Source: JALUUH01 sp964636675 (GTDB lineage: Bacteria > Pseudomonadota > Gammaproteobacteria > S012-40). Taken from it: 25,639 bases of DNA. The notes under the pieces were generated by a model. That model did no database searches, was not told where the DNA came from, and saw nothing but the letters and a program-made list of their open reading frames with translations. The stretch spans positions 1 to 25,639 of the forward strand of contig CAZWUO010000027.1 in NCBI GenBank assembly GCA_964636675.1. The letters are read 5' to 3'. How positions within the stretch are numbered: the stretch's first letter is position 1; the number at the start of each line of letters is the position of its first letter. Positions 6,087 through 15,410 of the stretch are shown in pieces. A program made the translations under genes and the position numbers.

Positions 6087-6785
6087 TTACTCGCTAATTT
6101 CTTCGAGCCTCCCTGGCTCAGGAATCGTAATTGCGCCATTCTCACAAATAATAATCCCTTCATCTTCCCAGACCTTTATTTGTTTATTGATGCTTTCGCG
6201 AGTTGCGCCGGTTAGTTTCCCTAAATCACCTTGCGACAACTTGATACCTAACTCTAAGCCCCTAGCGGTTTCCCGGCCATATTCCCCGGCCAAACCTAAA
6301 AACCGTTTCGCTAAGCGACCTGGTAGGTTTAAAAATATAGTGTCCTGATAAAGCTCATCCGTTTTCCGTAGTCGACTCGCCAAAGTAGATAATAAATGAA
6401 TCGCAACCGGAGGGTTTTTTTCAAGAAATGGCAGGAAATATCGTCGTTCAATGACTAAAAGCTCCGTTTTCTCTAGCGCTTTTACCGTTGCAGTTCGCGG
6501 ACCACCATCTAATAAAGCAATCTCTCCAAAAAAATCGCCTGGTGCAAGAATGGAGAATGTGAGTTCTTTTCCCTCATCTGAGTCTGTATTTAAATTGACC
6601 TTACCACTCACAATAAAAAACATGCTGCTGCCTGACTCACCTCGGCGGCATATTATTTCACGATTTTTGACATATTTAGACTTTGCAAATTGGGCCAAAG
6701 AAACCAGCGCAGCGTCTGGAACATTATGAAACATAGCGCAGTTTCTAATGATTTCTTGTTTTTCCTTGGATGTTCTAATCATCAT
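6087..6785 (-). CDS. Crp/Fnr-family transcriptional regulator
   Basis: A 232-residue regulator, chosen to start at the ATG at 6785 because GAGGAGGGAG lies just upstream; longer in-frame starts lack this. The cyclic-nucleotide-binding domain covers about residues 20-130. It has the phosphate-binding cassette FGEIALLDGGPRTATV (about 86-101), including the Glu and Arg that contact cyclic nucleotide in this family. A winged helix-turn-helix follows (about 150-225), with recognition helix GATRESINKQIKVWED (about 193-208). The Cys residues are not arranged as in the FNR iron-sulphur cluster. A cAMP- or cGMP-responsive factor is therefore plausible, and a CHASE2 adenylate cyclase is encoded further right in the window. 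Its targets are unknown. Confidence 0.92.
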   Translation of the reverse strand: MMIRTSKEKQEIIRNCAMFHNVPDAALVSLAQFAKSKYVKNREIICRRGESGSSMFFIVSGKVNLNTDSDEGKELTFSILAPGDFFGEIALLDGGPRTATVKALEKTELLVIERRYFLPFLEKNPPVAIHLLSTLASRLRKTDELYQDTIFLNLPGRLAKRFLGLAGEYGRETARGLELGIKLSQGDLGKLTGATRESINKQIKVWEDEGIIICENGAITIPEPGRLEEISE

Positions 6786-6951
6786 GTTTGCTCCCTCCTC
6801 GTACAGATAGCCACTTTTACACCTTATTTGCCACTTTTCCAACAAATACTCGAGACATTTAAGATTTAAATATCATACTCAGTGAAAATTAAACTTAAAT
6901 TATTTATGGTTTTTATAATATGGCGCAACTTCGTCAATAAACTGAAATAAA

Positions 6952-6974
6952 AAAAGGTCGCATTGCGACCTTTT
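6952..6974 (-). terminator. Intrinsic terminator after pnp
   Basis: A 10-bp stem, AAAAGGTCGC/GCGACCTTTT with a 3-base loop, continues into T residues on the minus strand. It is 68 nt beyond the pnp stop codon. The A/T symmetry of the arms makes it potentially bidirectional, but no plus-strand gene ends here. Confidence 0.85.
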
Positions 6975-7041
6975 AAAATAAAACCATGTTGCCATCAATC
7001 AAGCGTAGAAAAGTAATGAGGAGCTACCTCACTAATCTTCG

Positions 7042-9135
7042 CTACTCTGCAGCGTCAACAGCCTTCATACTCAGTCGAATTCGACCTTGTTTATCTATTT
7101 CAAGTACCTTCACTTTAATGACATCACCTTGAGAAAGCTTGTCAGTGACATTTTCAACACGTTCTTCAGATATTTGTGAGATATGAACCAAGCCATCTTT
7201 ACCGGGTAATACGTTGACAAATGCGCCAAAATCCATGATTTTGCTCACTTTACCCTCATAGATCATACCCACTTCGACATCTGCTGTTAACTCACGCACA
7301 CGCGCTTCAGCAACTTGACCGGCAGCCATATCAACAGAAGCAATCTTAACCACACCGTCATCGGTAATATCAATCGTGGTACCGGTGGATTCCGTAATAT
7401 CGCGAATCGTTGCACCGCCTTTACCAATAACATCGCGAATGCGATCAGGATTGATTTTAATCGTAATATAACGCGGAGCGAATTCTGACATTTCTTCACG
7501 CGCGGAATTTAGCACCTCGTTCATACTGTCGAGAATATACAAACGGCCTTTCTTGGCTTTTTCTAGTGCGACTTCCATAATTTCACGGGTAATCCCGGTG
7601 ATTTTTATATCCATTTGCAATGCGGTAATACCGCTAGCGGTACCCGCGACTTTGAAATCCATATCACCTAAATGATCTTCATCCCCGAGTATATCTGTCA
7701 ACACGGCAAAACCTGCATCCTCTTTGATCAGCCCCATTGCAATACCTGCAACAGGTGCTTTCAAAGGTACACCCGCATCCATCATTGCTAAGCTACTTCC
7801 GCAAACCGATGCCATTGAACTAGAACCATTTGATTCCGTGATCTCAGATACCACACGAATAGAATACGGATATTCTTCCATATCGGGCATAACGGCTAAA
7901 ACACCACGTTTAGCGAGGCGTCCATGGCCGATTTCTCGTCGCTTAGGAGAGCCAACAAAACCACACTCCCCAACACTATAAGGAGGAAAATTATAGTGAA
8001 ACATAAAAGGCTCTTTATAACTGCCCTCTAATGCGTCAATAATTTGTGCGTCACGATCCGTACCCAACGTGGTAACCACTAATGCTTGAGTCTCACCACG
8101 CGTAAATAAAGCAGATCCGTGAGTTCTGGGTAATACACCCGTTCTTACGCTAATTTTTCGAACGGTATCGGTATCACGACCGTCGATCCGCGCTTGGCCA
8201 GCAATGATTTGACCCCGCACAATTTTCTTTTCCAAAGATGCCATCGCATTCGCCACATCAACTTTCGATGGACCATCCGTATTTTCATCCGTGGTAAGCG
8301 ATTCAATCAAACCATCGCGAATTTCGCCTAAACGAGTAACCCGTAATTGCTTCTCTTTGATTTGATAAGCTTCTTCAATGGCCGTTTTAGCGCTCGCACT
8401 CACCGCATCGGTTAATGCAGTATTTGCTTCAGGTGCTTCCCAGCCCCATGATTCAGTTCCAACCTCTGAAGCGAGCTCTTTAATTGTATTGACCGCCACT
8501 TGCATCTGTTCGTGGCCATACATTACCGCCCCCAACATGACTTCCTCGGGTAACATATTCGCTTCAGATTCAACCATTAACACAGCGGAATCTGTTCCAG
8601 CAACCACTAAATTTAAATCCGATGTTTGCAAAACACTTGCTGTTGGGTTTAATAAATACTGTCCATCTTTATATCCGACACGCGCTGCACCAATGGGACC
8701 TTGAAATGGCATTCCAGAAATTGCGAGTGCGGCTGAAGCACCAATAATCGAAACAATATCTGGGTCGATTTCCGGATCAATCGAAACAACCGTAGCAATA
8801 ATCTGAACTTCATTGGTAAATCCTTTGGGAAATAAAGGACGTAAGGGACGGTCAATCAAACGACAGGTTAATGTTTCCTTTTCGCTAGGACGACCTTCAC
8901 GTTTAAAAAAACCGCCCGGAATTTTTCCGGCTGCATAGGTTTTTTCTTGATAATTAACCGTTAGCGGAAAAAAATCTTGTCCAGGCACAGCATTCTTTTT
9001 ACCTACTGCAGTCACTAACACGACGGTGTCACCCATGCTCGCCATAATGGCACCTGAGGATTGACGGGCAACTTCACCAGTCTCTAGTTTTACCGTATGT
9101 TCACCAAACTCAAAACTTTTTGTAATTGGAGTCAC
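7042..9135 (-). CDS. pnp: Polyribonucleotide nucleotidyltransferase (PNPase)
   Basis: PNPase degrades RNA 3' to 5' by phosphorolysis and is a core degradosome enzyme. The 697 residues match the usual length of about 700. Two RNase PH-like domains (roughly 5-230 and 305-540) flank a helical linker. They are followed by a KH domain (about 553-612, with the GKGG loop in IGKGGATIRD) and an S1 domain (about 620-690, GMIYEGKVSKIMDFGAFV). The start codon is GTG, preceded at 8 nt by AAAGG. It is the last gene of the rimP-nusA-infB-rbfA-truB-rpsO-pnp operon, only 33 nt after rpsO, and is followed by a strong terminator. Confidence 0.98.
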   Translation of the reverse strand: MTPITKSFEFGEHTVKLETGEVARQSSGAIMASMGDTVVLVTAVGKKNAVPGQDFFPLTVNYQEKTYAAGKIPGGFFKREGRPSEKETLTCRLIDRPLRPLFPKGFTNEVQIIATVVSIDPEIDPDIVSIIGASAALAISGMPFQGPIGAARVGYKDGQYLLNPTASVLQTSDLNLVVAGTDSAVLMVESEANMLPEEVMLGAVMYGHEQMQVAVNTIKELASEVGTESWGWEAPEANTALTDAVSASAKTAIEEAYQIKEKQLRVTRLGEIRDGLIESLTTDENTDGPSKVDVANAMASLEKKIVRGQIIAGQARIDGRDTDTVRKISVRTGVLPRTHGSALFTRGETQALVVTTLGTDRDAQIIDALEGSYKEPFMFHYNFPPYSVGECGFVGSPKRREIGHGRLAKRGVLAVMPDMEEYPYSIRVVSEITESNGSSSMASVCGSSLAMMDAGVPLKAPVAGIAMGLIKEDAGFAVLTDILGDEDHLGDMDFKVAGTASGITALQMDIKITGITREIMEVALEKAKKGRLYILDSMNEVLNSAREEMSEFAPRYITIKINPDRIRDVIGKGGATIRDITESTGTTIDITDDGVVKIASVDMAAGQVAEARVRELTADVEVGMIYEGKVSKIMDFGAFVNVLPGKDGLVHISQISEERVENVTDKLSQGDVIKVKVLEIDKQGRIRLSMKAVDAAE

Positions 9136-9168
9136 AATGATTTCCTTTTATGTATGCGTTAACCTGCG

Positions 9169-9438
9169 TTATTTTCGTAAACCTAATCGTTTAATCAAAG
9201 AACGATAACGCTCTACATCTTTTTTCTTCAGATAATCGAGTAATTTACGACGAGTGCTAACCATTTTAAGTAGGCCGCGACGTGAATGGTGATCATGAAT
9301 GTGTTTCTTAAAATGCGAAGATAAATCTTCAATTCTCGCTGACAAAAGTGCGACCTGGACTTCAGGAGAACCCGTATCATTTGCTTCTGTTTGATAATTA
9401 CTGATTATATCTTTCTTGCCGTCAGTCGATAAAGCCAT
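9169..9438 (-). CDS. rpsO: 30S ribosomal protein S15
   Basis: The 89 residues match the standard length for S15, a primary 16S rRNA-binding protein of the 30S platform. Characteristic segments are present: TGSPEVQVALLSARIEDLSSHFK, DHHSRRGLLKMVSTRRKLLDYLK and the C-terminal YRSLIKRLGLRK. An AGAGGAAAG ribosome-binding site precedes the ATG. It lies between truB and pnp, the conserved position. Confidence 0.99.
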   Translation of the reverse strand: MALSTDGKKDIISNYQTEANDTGSPEVQVALLSARIEDLSSHFKKHIHDHHSRRGLLKMVSTRRKLLDYLKKKDVERYRSLIKRLGLRK

Positions 9439-9475
9439 TTTTCTTTCCTCTGGAAACCCTTATTAAAATAAAAAA

Positions 9476-10396
9476 CTACATACTGAGTAAACGTTTTGGT
9501 GCAACTCTTCCGTCATCCAAAATTTTGCCGATGCCAATAAACACCCCGCCATTTTGATATAACTTAACCAATCCAGCTGTCGGCACCTTTGGTACCGTAA
9601 CAGCCTGACCCTGCTTTACATAAAATGCAGCGTCTTCGTTTAAGTCGACAGAAGGCCAGCCTTCCAACGCAGAATCCACAGGTAGTAGTCTACGATCTAA
9701 TTCATCTACTCCAGATAGTGCCAGGGTTTCCGCCAGCTCATCCAAGGTAAAAGAATCATTTAAATCAAAAAAACCGACTTTTAGCCGCCTCAGCTTCGTC
9801 ACATGTCCACAAGTACCAAGCGCCGTAGCGATATCTTCCGCTAAAGTTCTTACATAAGTACCCTTGGAACAATGAACCTCAAAGGTAATCGATTGTGCAT
9901 TATACTGCACAAGATCCAAGGCAAAAACATTAATCTTGCGAGCTTCTCGCGCTACCTCTAGACCTTTATGCGCTAATTTATACAGCGGTTGTCCATTCTG
10001 TTTAAGTGCAGAATGCATAGGTGGAATTTGATCACTTGCCCCAAGAAATTCTTTTAATACCTGGGAAATTAACCGCTCAGACAACACCGGCACTGCTAAT
10101 TTTTGTTTTACTTCGCCGTCTGCATCGCCCGAGGTGGTCGCAATACCTAGACGACACTCAGCGACATATTTTTTCTCTGAATCTAATAGATAAGCAGACA
10201 TTTTAGTCGCATCGCCAAAGCAAATAGGCAACAAGCCTGTCGCCAAGGGGTCTAACGAGCCGGTGTGTCCCGCCTTACTTGCACAAAACATTTTTTTTGC
10301 TTGTTGTAATACAAAATTCGATGAAACTCCAATTGCCTTATCGAGTAACAAAATACCGTTTAAATCCCTGCCTTTCGATGATCGTCTTCTCGCCAA
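9476..10396 (-). CDS. truB: tRNA pseudouridine(55) synthase
   Basis: TruB makes pseudouridine 55 in the T loop of all elongator tRNAs. The 306 residues carry the family motifs NGILLLDKAIGVSSN near the N terminus and GHTGSLDPLATGLLPICFGDATK, which holds the catalytic Asp (about residue 48), plus KGTYVRTLAEDIATALG. A C-terminal PUA-like segment (about 250-306) completes the protein. The start codon is TTG, with GGAG 8 nt upstream; no suitable ATG is nearby. It lies 17 nt after rbfA in the operon. Confidence 0.97.
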   Translation of the reverse strand: MARRRSSKGRDLNGILLLDKAIGVSSNFVLQQAKKMFCASKAGHTGSLDPLATGLLPICFGDATKMSAYLLDSEKKYVAECRLGIATTSGDADGEVKQKLAVPVLSERLISQVLKEFLGASDQIPPMHSALKQNGQPLYKLAHKGLEVAREARKINVFALDLVQYNAQSITFEVHCSKGTYVRTLAEDIATALGTCGHVTKLRRLKVGFFDLNDSFTLDELAETLALSGVDELDRRLLPVDSALEGWPSVDLNEDAAFYVKQGQAVTVPKVPTAGLVKLYQNGGVFIGIGKILDDGRVAPKRLLSM

Positions 10397-10413
10397 GCCA
10401 ACGACTCCAGGAT

Positions 10414-10788
10414 TTACTCAGCTGAGCTTTGTGAGAGCTTTGCTGCTTCGATTAAGCGAGAAATACGGTTACCATTTTCCATCGAGACATCATATACAAA
10501 CACTAACTCCGGTACCGAACGCAGGCTCATTCTTTTGCTAAGCTCGCGCCGCAAAAATCCCGCCGCATGTTTTAATATCGACATAATCGTATCAGCTGCT
10601 TTTGGATCTTCGGTAACGGTTAAAGCCGTCACAAATACTTTTGCATAAGAATAGTCGCGCGTCACCTCAACCGCAGAAACGGTTACCCATTGGACGCGTG
10701 GATCTTTCATTTCTTGTTGAATAAGCAAAGCGAGCTCTTTTTGTATTTGCTCACTAACCCGTCGTTGTCTTCCGCCATCGTTATTCAT
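10414..10788 (-). CDS. rbfA: Ribosome-binding factor A
   Basis: RbfA is a KH-type late 30S maturation factor and cold-adaptation protein. The 124 residues show the family pattern: an N-terminal RRVSEQIQKELALLIQQEMKDPRV, then VTVSAVEVTRDYSYAKVFVT, and LRRELSKRMSLRSVPELVFVYD near the C terminus. Its ATG overlaps the infB stop codon by one base (TAATG), which implies translational coupling. Confidence 0.97.
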   Translation of the reverse strand: MNNDGGRQRRVSEQIQKELALLIQQEMKDPRVQWVTVSAVEVTRDYSYAKVFVTALTVTEDPKAADTIMSILKHAAGFLRRELSKRMSLRSVPELVFVYDVSMENGNRISRLIEAAKLSQSSAE

Positions 10789-13373
10789 TACAAGCTACGT
10801 TTCACCTCTACGCGTTCATAAACCTCTATTTGGTCACCCGATTTCACATCATTGTAGTTTTTAACACCAATACCACATTCGTATCCATTCTTAACTTCGG
10901 CAACATCTTCTTTAAAGCGTCTTAATGACTCCAAAGCTCCTTCGTAAATAACAATATTGTCACGTAAAACCCGAATCGGATTATTCCGTTTAACAACACC
11001 ATCGATCACCATGCAACCGGCGATTGCACCAATTTTTGGTGAGCGAAAAACATCTCGTACTTCCGCTAAGCCTACAATTTGCTCTTTAAACTCGGGTGCT
11101 AACATACCCGTCATTGCTTGTTTGACTTCTTCTAATGCCTCGTAAATGATGCTGTAATAATGCAAATCAATATTCTCTTCATCAATTAAACGTCTGGCGC
11201 TATTATCCGCCCGAACATTAAAACCGATGATGATGGCCTGCGAAGCCATTGCGAGCTGAGCATCCGATTCGTTAATCCCGCCAACACCTGAGGTGACAAT
11301 ATTCACCTTAACTTCATCGGTTGACAGCTGAACCAGCGCATCAGAAAGTGCTTCCAGAGATCCTTGTACATCCGTTTTAAGCACCACATTCAAGATAGAG
11401 ACTTCTCCCGCCTCCATGTGGGTAAACAAATTTTCCAATTTAGCCGCTTGCTGTTTCGCCAGTTTCACTTCGCGGAATTTACCTTGGCGGTACAAGGCTA
11501 CTTCACGTGCCTTACGTTCATCAGCGACAACCAATGCATCGTCACCCGCCTTAGGTGTACCGGATAAACCAAGTATCTCAACCGGAATAGAAGGGCCTGC
11601 CGAGGAAATAGCAACCCCATTTTCATCAAACATTGCTTTCACTCGACCGTATTCATGGCCGACCAATAACATATCACCTTTATGCAAGGTACCATTTTTT
11701 ACCAAGATGGTTGCTACCGCTCCCCGCCCCTTATCCAGTCGAGACTCAACCACTACCCCTTGCGCAGGTTTGTCCTGAATGGCGAGGAGTTCAAGAACTT
11801 CTGACTGCAACAACACTGCTTCGAGCAATGCGTCGATACCATCACCTGTTTTTGCAGACACATGAATAAACATAGTATCTCCACCCCAGTCTTCAGGTAT
11901 AACATCTTCTGCTGAAAGCTCGTTTTTAACGCGATCCGGATCAGCATCTTCTTTATCAATCTTATTGACCGCAACGATCAAAGGAACCCCTGCAGCTCGC
12001 GCATGGTGGATCGCTTCCTTAGTTTGTGGCATAACGCCATCATCGGCAGCAACAACCAGCACAACAATATCAGTAATTTTTGCACCACGTGCACGCATCG
12101 CTGTAAAAGCAGAATGCCCTGGAGTATCTAGAAATGTAACACTACCTCTATCGGTATCAACATGATAAGCACCAATATGTTGCGTAATACCACCTGCCTC
12201 TCCGGATGCCACTTTCGTACGGCGTATAAAATCAAGTAAAGAGGTTTTACCATGATCGACATGGCCCATTACCGTGATGACAGGAGCTCTAGAAACGGCC
12301 TCCCCTTCTTGCTCGTGGGCCTGGGTAATAAAGGTTTCAATATCGTTGTCACTAACAGGTTTTGCAACATGGCCCATTTCCTCCACAAGTAACACCGCAG
12401 TATCTTGATCCAGTACTTGGTTGATAGTGACCATTGAACCCATTTTCATCATTGTTTTTATTAATTCAGCGGCCTTGATAGACATTTTCAATGCTAAATC
12501 CGCAACCGTAATTGTCTCCGGTACCGGAACTTCCTTAATCATCGGCTTAACCGGCTTTTCAAATCCATGAGCGCTATTATTTCCGGTAGGTTTGGAATCT
12601 GCTCTAAGTTGTTTTTTATTACGTTTCCCTCCTTTGCCTGGAGATACATGCAGCTCGGAACGTCCACCAAAACCTGATCTTCCACCGCCATGCGTTCGGC
12701 GCTTTTTGCCTTTTTTATTAGCCCCTGGCTTGTCCTCTCGCGCCTTGGCTGCTTCAACTTCTGCGGGCGCGGCAGCACTTCCTGGAGCCTGTTTTTTCTT
12801 AGACGTTTTTGTTGCCTTTTTCTGCGTCTCACCCTCTTGCTTCGCGAGTTCTTGTTGTTGTTTTAATGCTTCATCCGCTTTCAGCTTTTCTTCATCTGCC
12901 TTTTTTTGCAACTCTTCTTGCTGTTGCATGACTTTCTTTTCTGCTTTAGAAATACGCTCCTGTTCTTCCTTTTGTCGACGCTCTTGAATCTCTTGCTCCG
13001 CTTTTACTTGCTCCGCCTGCTCATCGGGATCAGCTTCAATCTCACTTCTTTTTACATAAGTTCTATGCTTTCTCACTTCTACCTTGACAGTCCTACTCGT
13101 GGACTTTCCCGCGCCTACGGTTCGACTACGTGAGGTCTGCGTTAACTTACCCAAGGTTTTTCTTTTTAAAGTAATTTTTCTAGGAGCAGCCTCGGAAGAC
13201 TCGTCATTACTCTTGGGGCCATTCAGGAAACTGAGCAATTGATGTTTTTCATCGTCGGAAATTATTTCTTCCGGTTTTTTCTGCGCGACGCCTGCTTTGC
13301 CTAACTGTATAAGCAGCCTCTCTATGGGAACACCGACCACCTCTGCAAACTGCTTTACCGTTACATCTGACAT
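10788..13373 (-). CDS. infB: Translation initiation factor IF-2
   Basis: IF-2 is the GTPase that places fMet-tRNA on the 30S subunit and promotes subunit joining. The 861 residues begin with an IF2N domain (about 1-50). A long charged Lys/Glu/Gln-rich linker follows (about 105-215), then a second IF2N-like segment (about 283-335). The GTPase core has G1 GHVDHGKT (370-377), G3 DTPGH and G4 NKID. Domains II-IV follow, ending in the fMet-binding region. The linker gives rise to several spurious antisense reading frames. The start has a GTGAGGCGA ribosome-binding site, 20 nt after nusA. Confidence 0.98.
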   Translation of the reverse strand: MSDVTVKQFAEVVGVPIERLLIQLGKAGVAQKKPEEIISDDEKHQLLSFLNGPKSNDESSEAAPRKITLKRKTLGKLTQTSRSRTVGAGKSTSRTVKVEVRKHRTYVKRSEIEADPDEQAEQVKAEQEIQERRQKEEQERISKAEKKVMQQQEELQKKADEEKLKADEALKQQQELAKQEGETQKKATKTSKKKQAPGSAAAPAEVEAAKAREDKPGANKKGKKRRTHGGGRSGFGGRSELHVSPGKGGKRNKKQLRADSKPTGNNSAHGFEKPVKPMIKEVPVPETITVADLALKMSIKAAELIKTMMKMGSMVTINQVLDQDTAVLLVEEMGHVAKPVSDNDIETFITQAHEQEGEAVSRAPVITVMGHVDHGKTSLLDFIRRTKVASGEAGGITQHIGAYHVDTDRGSVTFLDTPGHSAFTAMRARGAKITDIVVLVVAADDGVMPQTKEAIHHARAAGVPLIVAVNKIDKEDADPDRVKNELSAEDVIPEDWGGDTMFIHVSAKTGDGIDALLEAVLLQSEVLELLAIQDKPAQGVVVESRLDKGRGAVATILVKNGTLHKGDMLLVGHEYGRVKAMFDENGVAISSAGPSIPVEILGLSGTPKAGDDALVVADERKAREVALYRQGKFREVKLAKQQAAKLENLFTHMEAGEVSILNVVLKTDVQGSLEALSDALVQLSTDEVKVNIVTSGVGGINESDAQLAMASQAIIIGFNVRADNSARRLIDEENIDLHYYSIIYEALEEVKQAMTGMLAPEFKEQIVGLAEVRDVFRSPKIGAIAGCMVIDGVVKRNNPIRVLRDNIVIYEGALESLRRFKEDVAEVKNGYECGIGVKNYNDVKSGDQIEVYERVEVKRSL

Positions 13374-13393
13374 ACTCGCCTCACTCTAATCCT

Positions 13394-14896
13394 TCATTCT
13401 TCCGTAATAAACCACGGCTCTCTCGCTTTCATAATAAGTTTTCCAGCGGTCTCTTCGTCTATGCCAAGCATATCCACCAATTCATCCGTGGAGTTCTCGG
13501 CAAGACTCTCCATCAGTGTGATTCCATTTTTCGCTAACTTTTCTGCAATCTCAGGTGTGATGCCTTCCATATCAAGCAACTCTTGAGCTGCGATATCTCG
13601 CGCCTCGGATGAGGCCTCGGCAGTAATAATCGCACTCGTCAACAAAGCATCACGCGCTCTTTCTCTCAGTTCTTCCACAATGTCCATATCAAATTCTTCG
13701 ATGTTGAGCATTTCTGCGACAGGTACATATGCCACTTCCTCTAAACTTGAGAAACCCTCTTCCACCAAGATGGCTGCAACTTCTTCGTCAACATCTAACT
13801 TTTTAGCAAATAGTTGCAGCAAGTTCTCAGTTTCTGTCTCACCTTTCTGGGCCGCATCATCAATAGTCATCACATTGAGAGTCCACCCGGTTAATTCGCT
13901 AGCGAGCTTCACATTCTGCCCACCACGCCCAATCGCTTGCGACAGCTGATCTTCTTCTACCGCAACATCCATAGAATGTGAGTCTTCATCAAGAACAATT
14001 GAAGAAACTTCCGCAGGAGCCATTGCATTTATCACAAATTGTGCCGCGTTAGAATCCCAAATAATAATGTCTATGCGTTCGCCTGCTAGCTCATTAGACA
14101 CGGTTTGCACACGCGAACCACGCATGCCGACACAGGCACCAACGGGATCAATCCGAGGATCATTCGTTTTAACCGCTATTTTTGCACGCAGACCTGGGTC
14201 ACGTGCAGCACTCATAATCTCGATAAGCCCCTCGCCAACCTCGGGTACCTCTAATTTGAAAAGCTCTAGCAATAGCTCCGGAACCACTCTGCTTACAAAC
14301 AACTGAGGCCCTCGAGGCTCAGGGCGCACATCTTTCAGATAACCACGAATGCGATCACCTAAGCGCATCGTCTCTCGAGGAATCATTTCATCTTTGTGGA
14401 TAATTCCTTCGGCATTGCGTCCAAGGTCAATAATGACATTGCCTTTTTCAACGCGTTTCACAACACCGCTTAGCAGTTCGCCCTTACGCTCTAAAAAGGC
14501 TTCGACGACTTGGGCGCGCTCTGCTTCGCGCACCTTCTGCACAATGACTTGTTTCGCTGTCTGTGCCGCGATTCGTCCAAATTCAACAGACTCAATGGAT
14601 TCTTCAATGTACTCACCAAGTGAGATACCCGGTTTCAATGCACTACTCTCGGTAAATAGTTTTTCTTTACTGGGAGTAGCAAAATTTTCATCGTCATCCG
14701 CCATGACTAACCAACGTCTGAAAGTATCATAATCGCCCGTTGCTCGATCAATTGAGACCCTTACATCAATATCCTCTCGGTAACGCTTGCGAGTAGCAGT
14801 CGCTAACGCTGTTTCAATTGCCTCGAAAATAATATCTTTTGAAATACCTTTTTCGTTCGAAACAGCGTCGACAACAAGTAATATTTCTTTACTCAT
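13394..14896 (-). CDS. nusA: Transcription elongation/termination factor NusA
   Basis: NusA binds RNA polymerase and modulates pausing, termination and antitermination. The 500 residues comprise an N-terminal polymerase-binding domain (SKEILLVVDAVSNEKGISKDIIFEAIE), an S1 domain (about 135-200), two KH domains (including GACVGMRGSRVQTV and IGRGGQNVKLASELTGW) and two C-terminal acidic repeats (about 360-495). A GGAGG lies upstream of the ATG. The second gene of the operon; the terminator just upstream of rimP is a natural target for NusA autoregulation, as is known for the enterobacterial operon. Confidence 0.98.
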   Translation of the reverse strand: MSKEILLVVDAVSNEKGISKDIIFEAIETALATATRKRYREDIDVRVSIDRATGDYDTFRRWLVMADDDENFATPSKEKLFTESSALKPGISLGEYIEESIESVEFGRIAAQTAKQVIVQKVREAERAQVVEAFLERKGELLSGVVKRVEKGNVIIDLGRNAEGIIHKDEMIPRETMRLGDRIRGYLKDVRPEPRGPQLFVSRVVPELLLELFKLEVPEVGEGLIEIMSAARDPGLRAKIAVKTNDPRIDPVGACVGMRGSRVQTVSNELAGERIDIIIWDSNAAQFVINAMAPAEVSSIVLDEDSHSMDVAVEEDQLSQAIGRGGQNVKLASELTGWTLNVMTIDDAAQKGETETENLLQLFAKKLDVDEEVAAILVEEGFSSLEEVAYVPVAEMLNIEEFDMDIVEELRERARDALLTSAIITAEASSEARDIAAQELLDMEGITPEIAEKLAKNGITLMESLAENSTDELVDMLGIDEETAGKLIMKAREPWFITEE

Positions 14897-14920
14897 CCTT
14901 AAAAACCTCCTGGGCTATCA

Positions 14921-15373
14921 TCAAAACTCGGGAGCCAAGTTTGCTTTTTCAATATCTTCAATTTCGATTTCATACGTGCTACCGTCTATTTCTACGGTCA
15001 ATATTCCTTTCTCAATCGACACCATTTTACCTTTGAAATTTCGTCTTCCCAGCACAGGTATGCGTGTCTTTATTACGCCCAAGTGTCCTAAAAACTGCTT
15101 AAACTGAGACTCATTAAAAAGAGGCCTAGCCAAACCAGGCGATGAAACCTCTAATGTATACTCACCGCTAATCGGATCCTCTACATCGAGTAAAGCGCTG
15201 ATTTGCCGACTAACCTCAGCACAATCATCAGCCGATATGCCTTCAGGTTTATCAATAAATATCCGCAATACCGAATGCTTGCCTTGAGCAAGATATTCGA
15301 CACCAATAAACTCGTAGCCAAGACCCATAACGGTTGGTTCTATTAGTTCTTGTAAAAACTGAGTTTTTGCCAT
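14921..15373 (-). CDS. rimP: Ribosome maturation factor RimP
   Basis: RimP assists early 30S assembly. From the ATG at 15373 it is 150 residues, the usual length, beginning MAKTQFLQELIEPTVMGLGYEFIGVEY. It contains LRIFIDKPEGISADDCAEVSRQISALLD and YTLEVSSPGLARPLF, the family hallmark. A longer TTG-start reading exists but would run back into the upstream terminator hairpin, so I rejected it. The ribosome-binding site is weak (GTGGG). It is the first gene of the operon. Confidence 0.96.
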   Translation of the reverse strand: MAKTQFLQELIEPTVMGLGYEFIGVEYLAQGKHSVLRIFIDKPEGISADDCAEVSRQISALLDVEDPISGEYTLEVSSPGLARPLFNESQFKQFLGHLGVIKTRIPVLGRRNFKGKMVSIEKGILTVEIDGSTYEIEIEDIEKANLAPEF

Positions 15374-15389
15374 ATCCCACGCCACAAAT

Positions 15390-15410
15390 AAAAAATGGGC
15401 CAATGGCCCA
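15390..15410 (-). terminator. Leader terminator (probable attenuator) before rimP
   Basis: TGGGCC-ATT-GGCCCA followed by six T on the minus strand forms a compact intrinsic terminator that ends 17 nt before the rimP ATG. It lies downstream of the operon promoter at 15511-15539, so every operon transcript must read through it. This arrangement suggests transcriptional attenuation. Confidence 0.75.

Noticed and set aside
12592..12987. Plus-strand 131-residue ORF opposite infB
   Set aside because: It is the antisense shadow of the Lys/Glu/Gln-rich IF-2 linker, giving a Ser/Cys/Phe-rich nonsense product.
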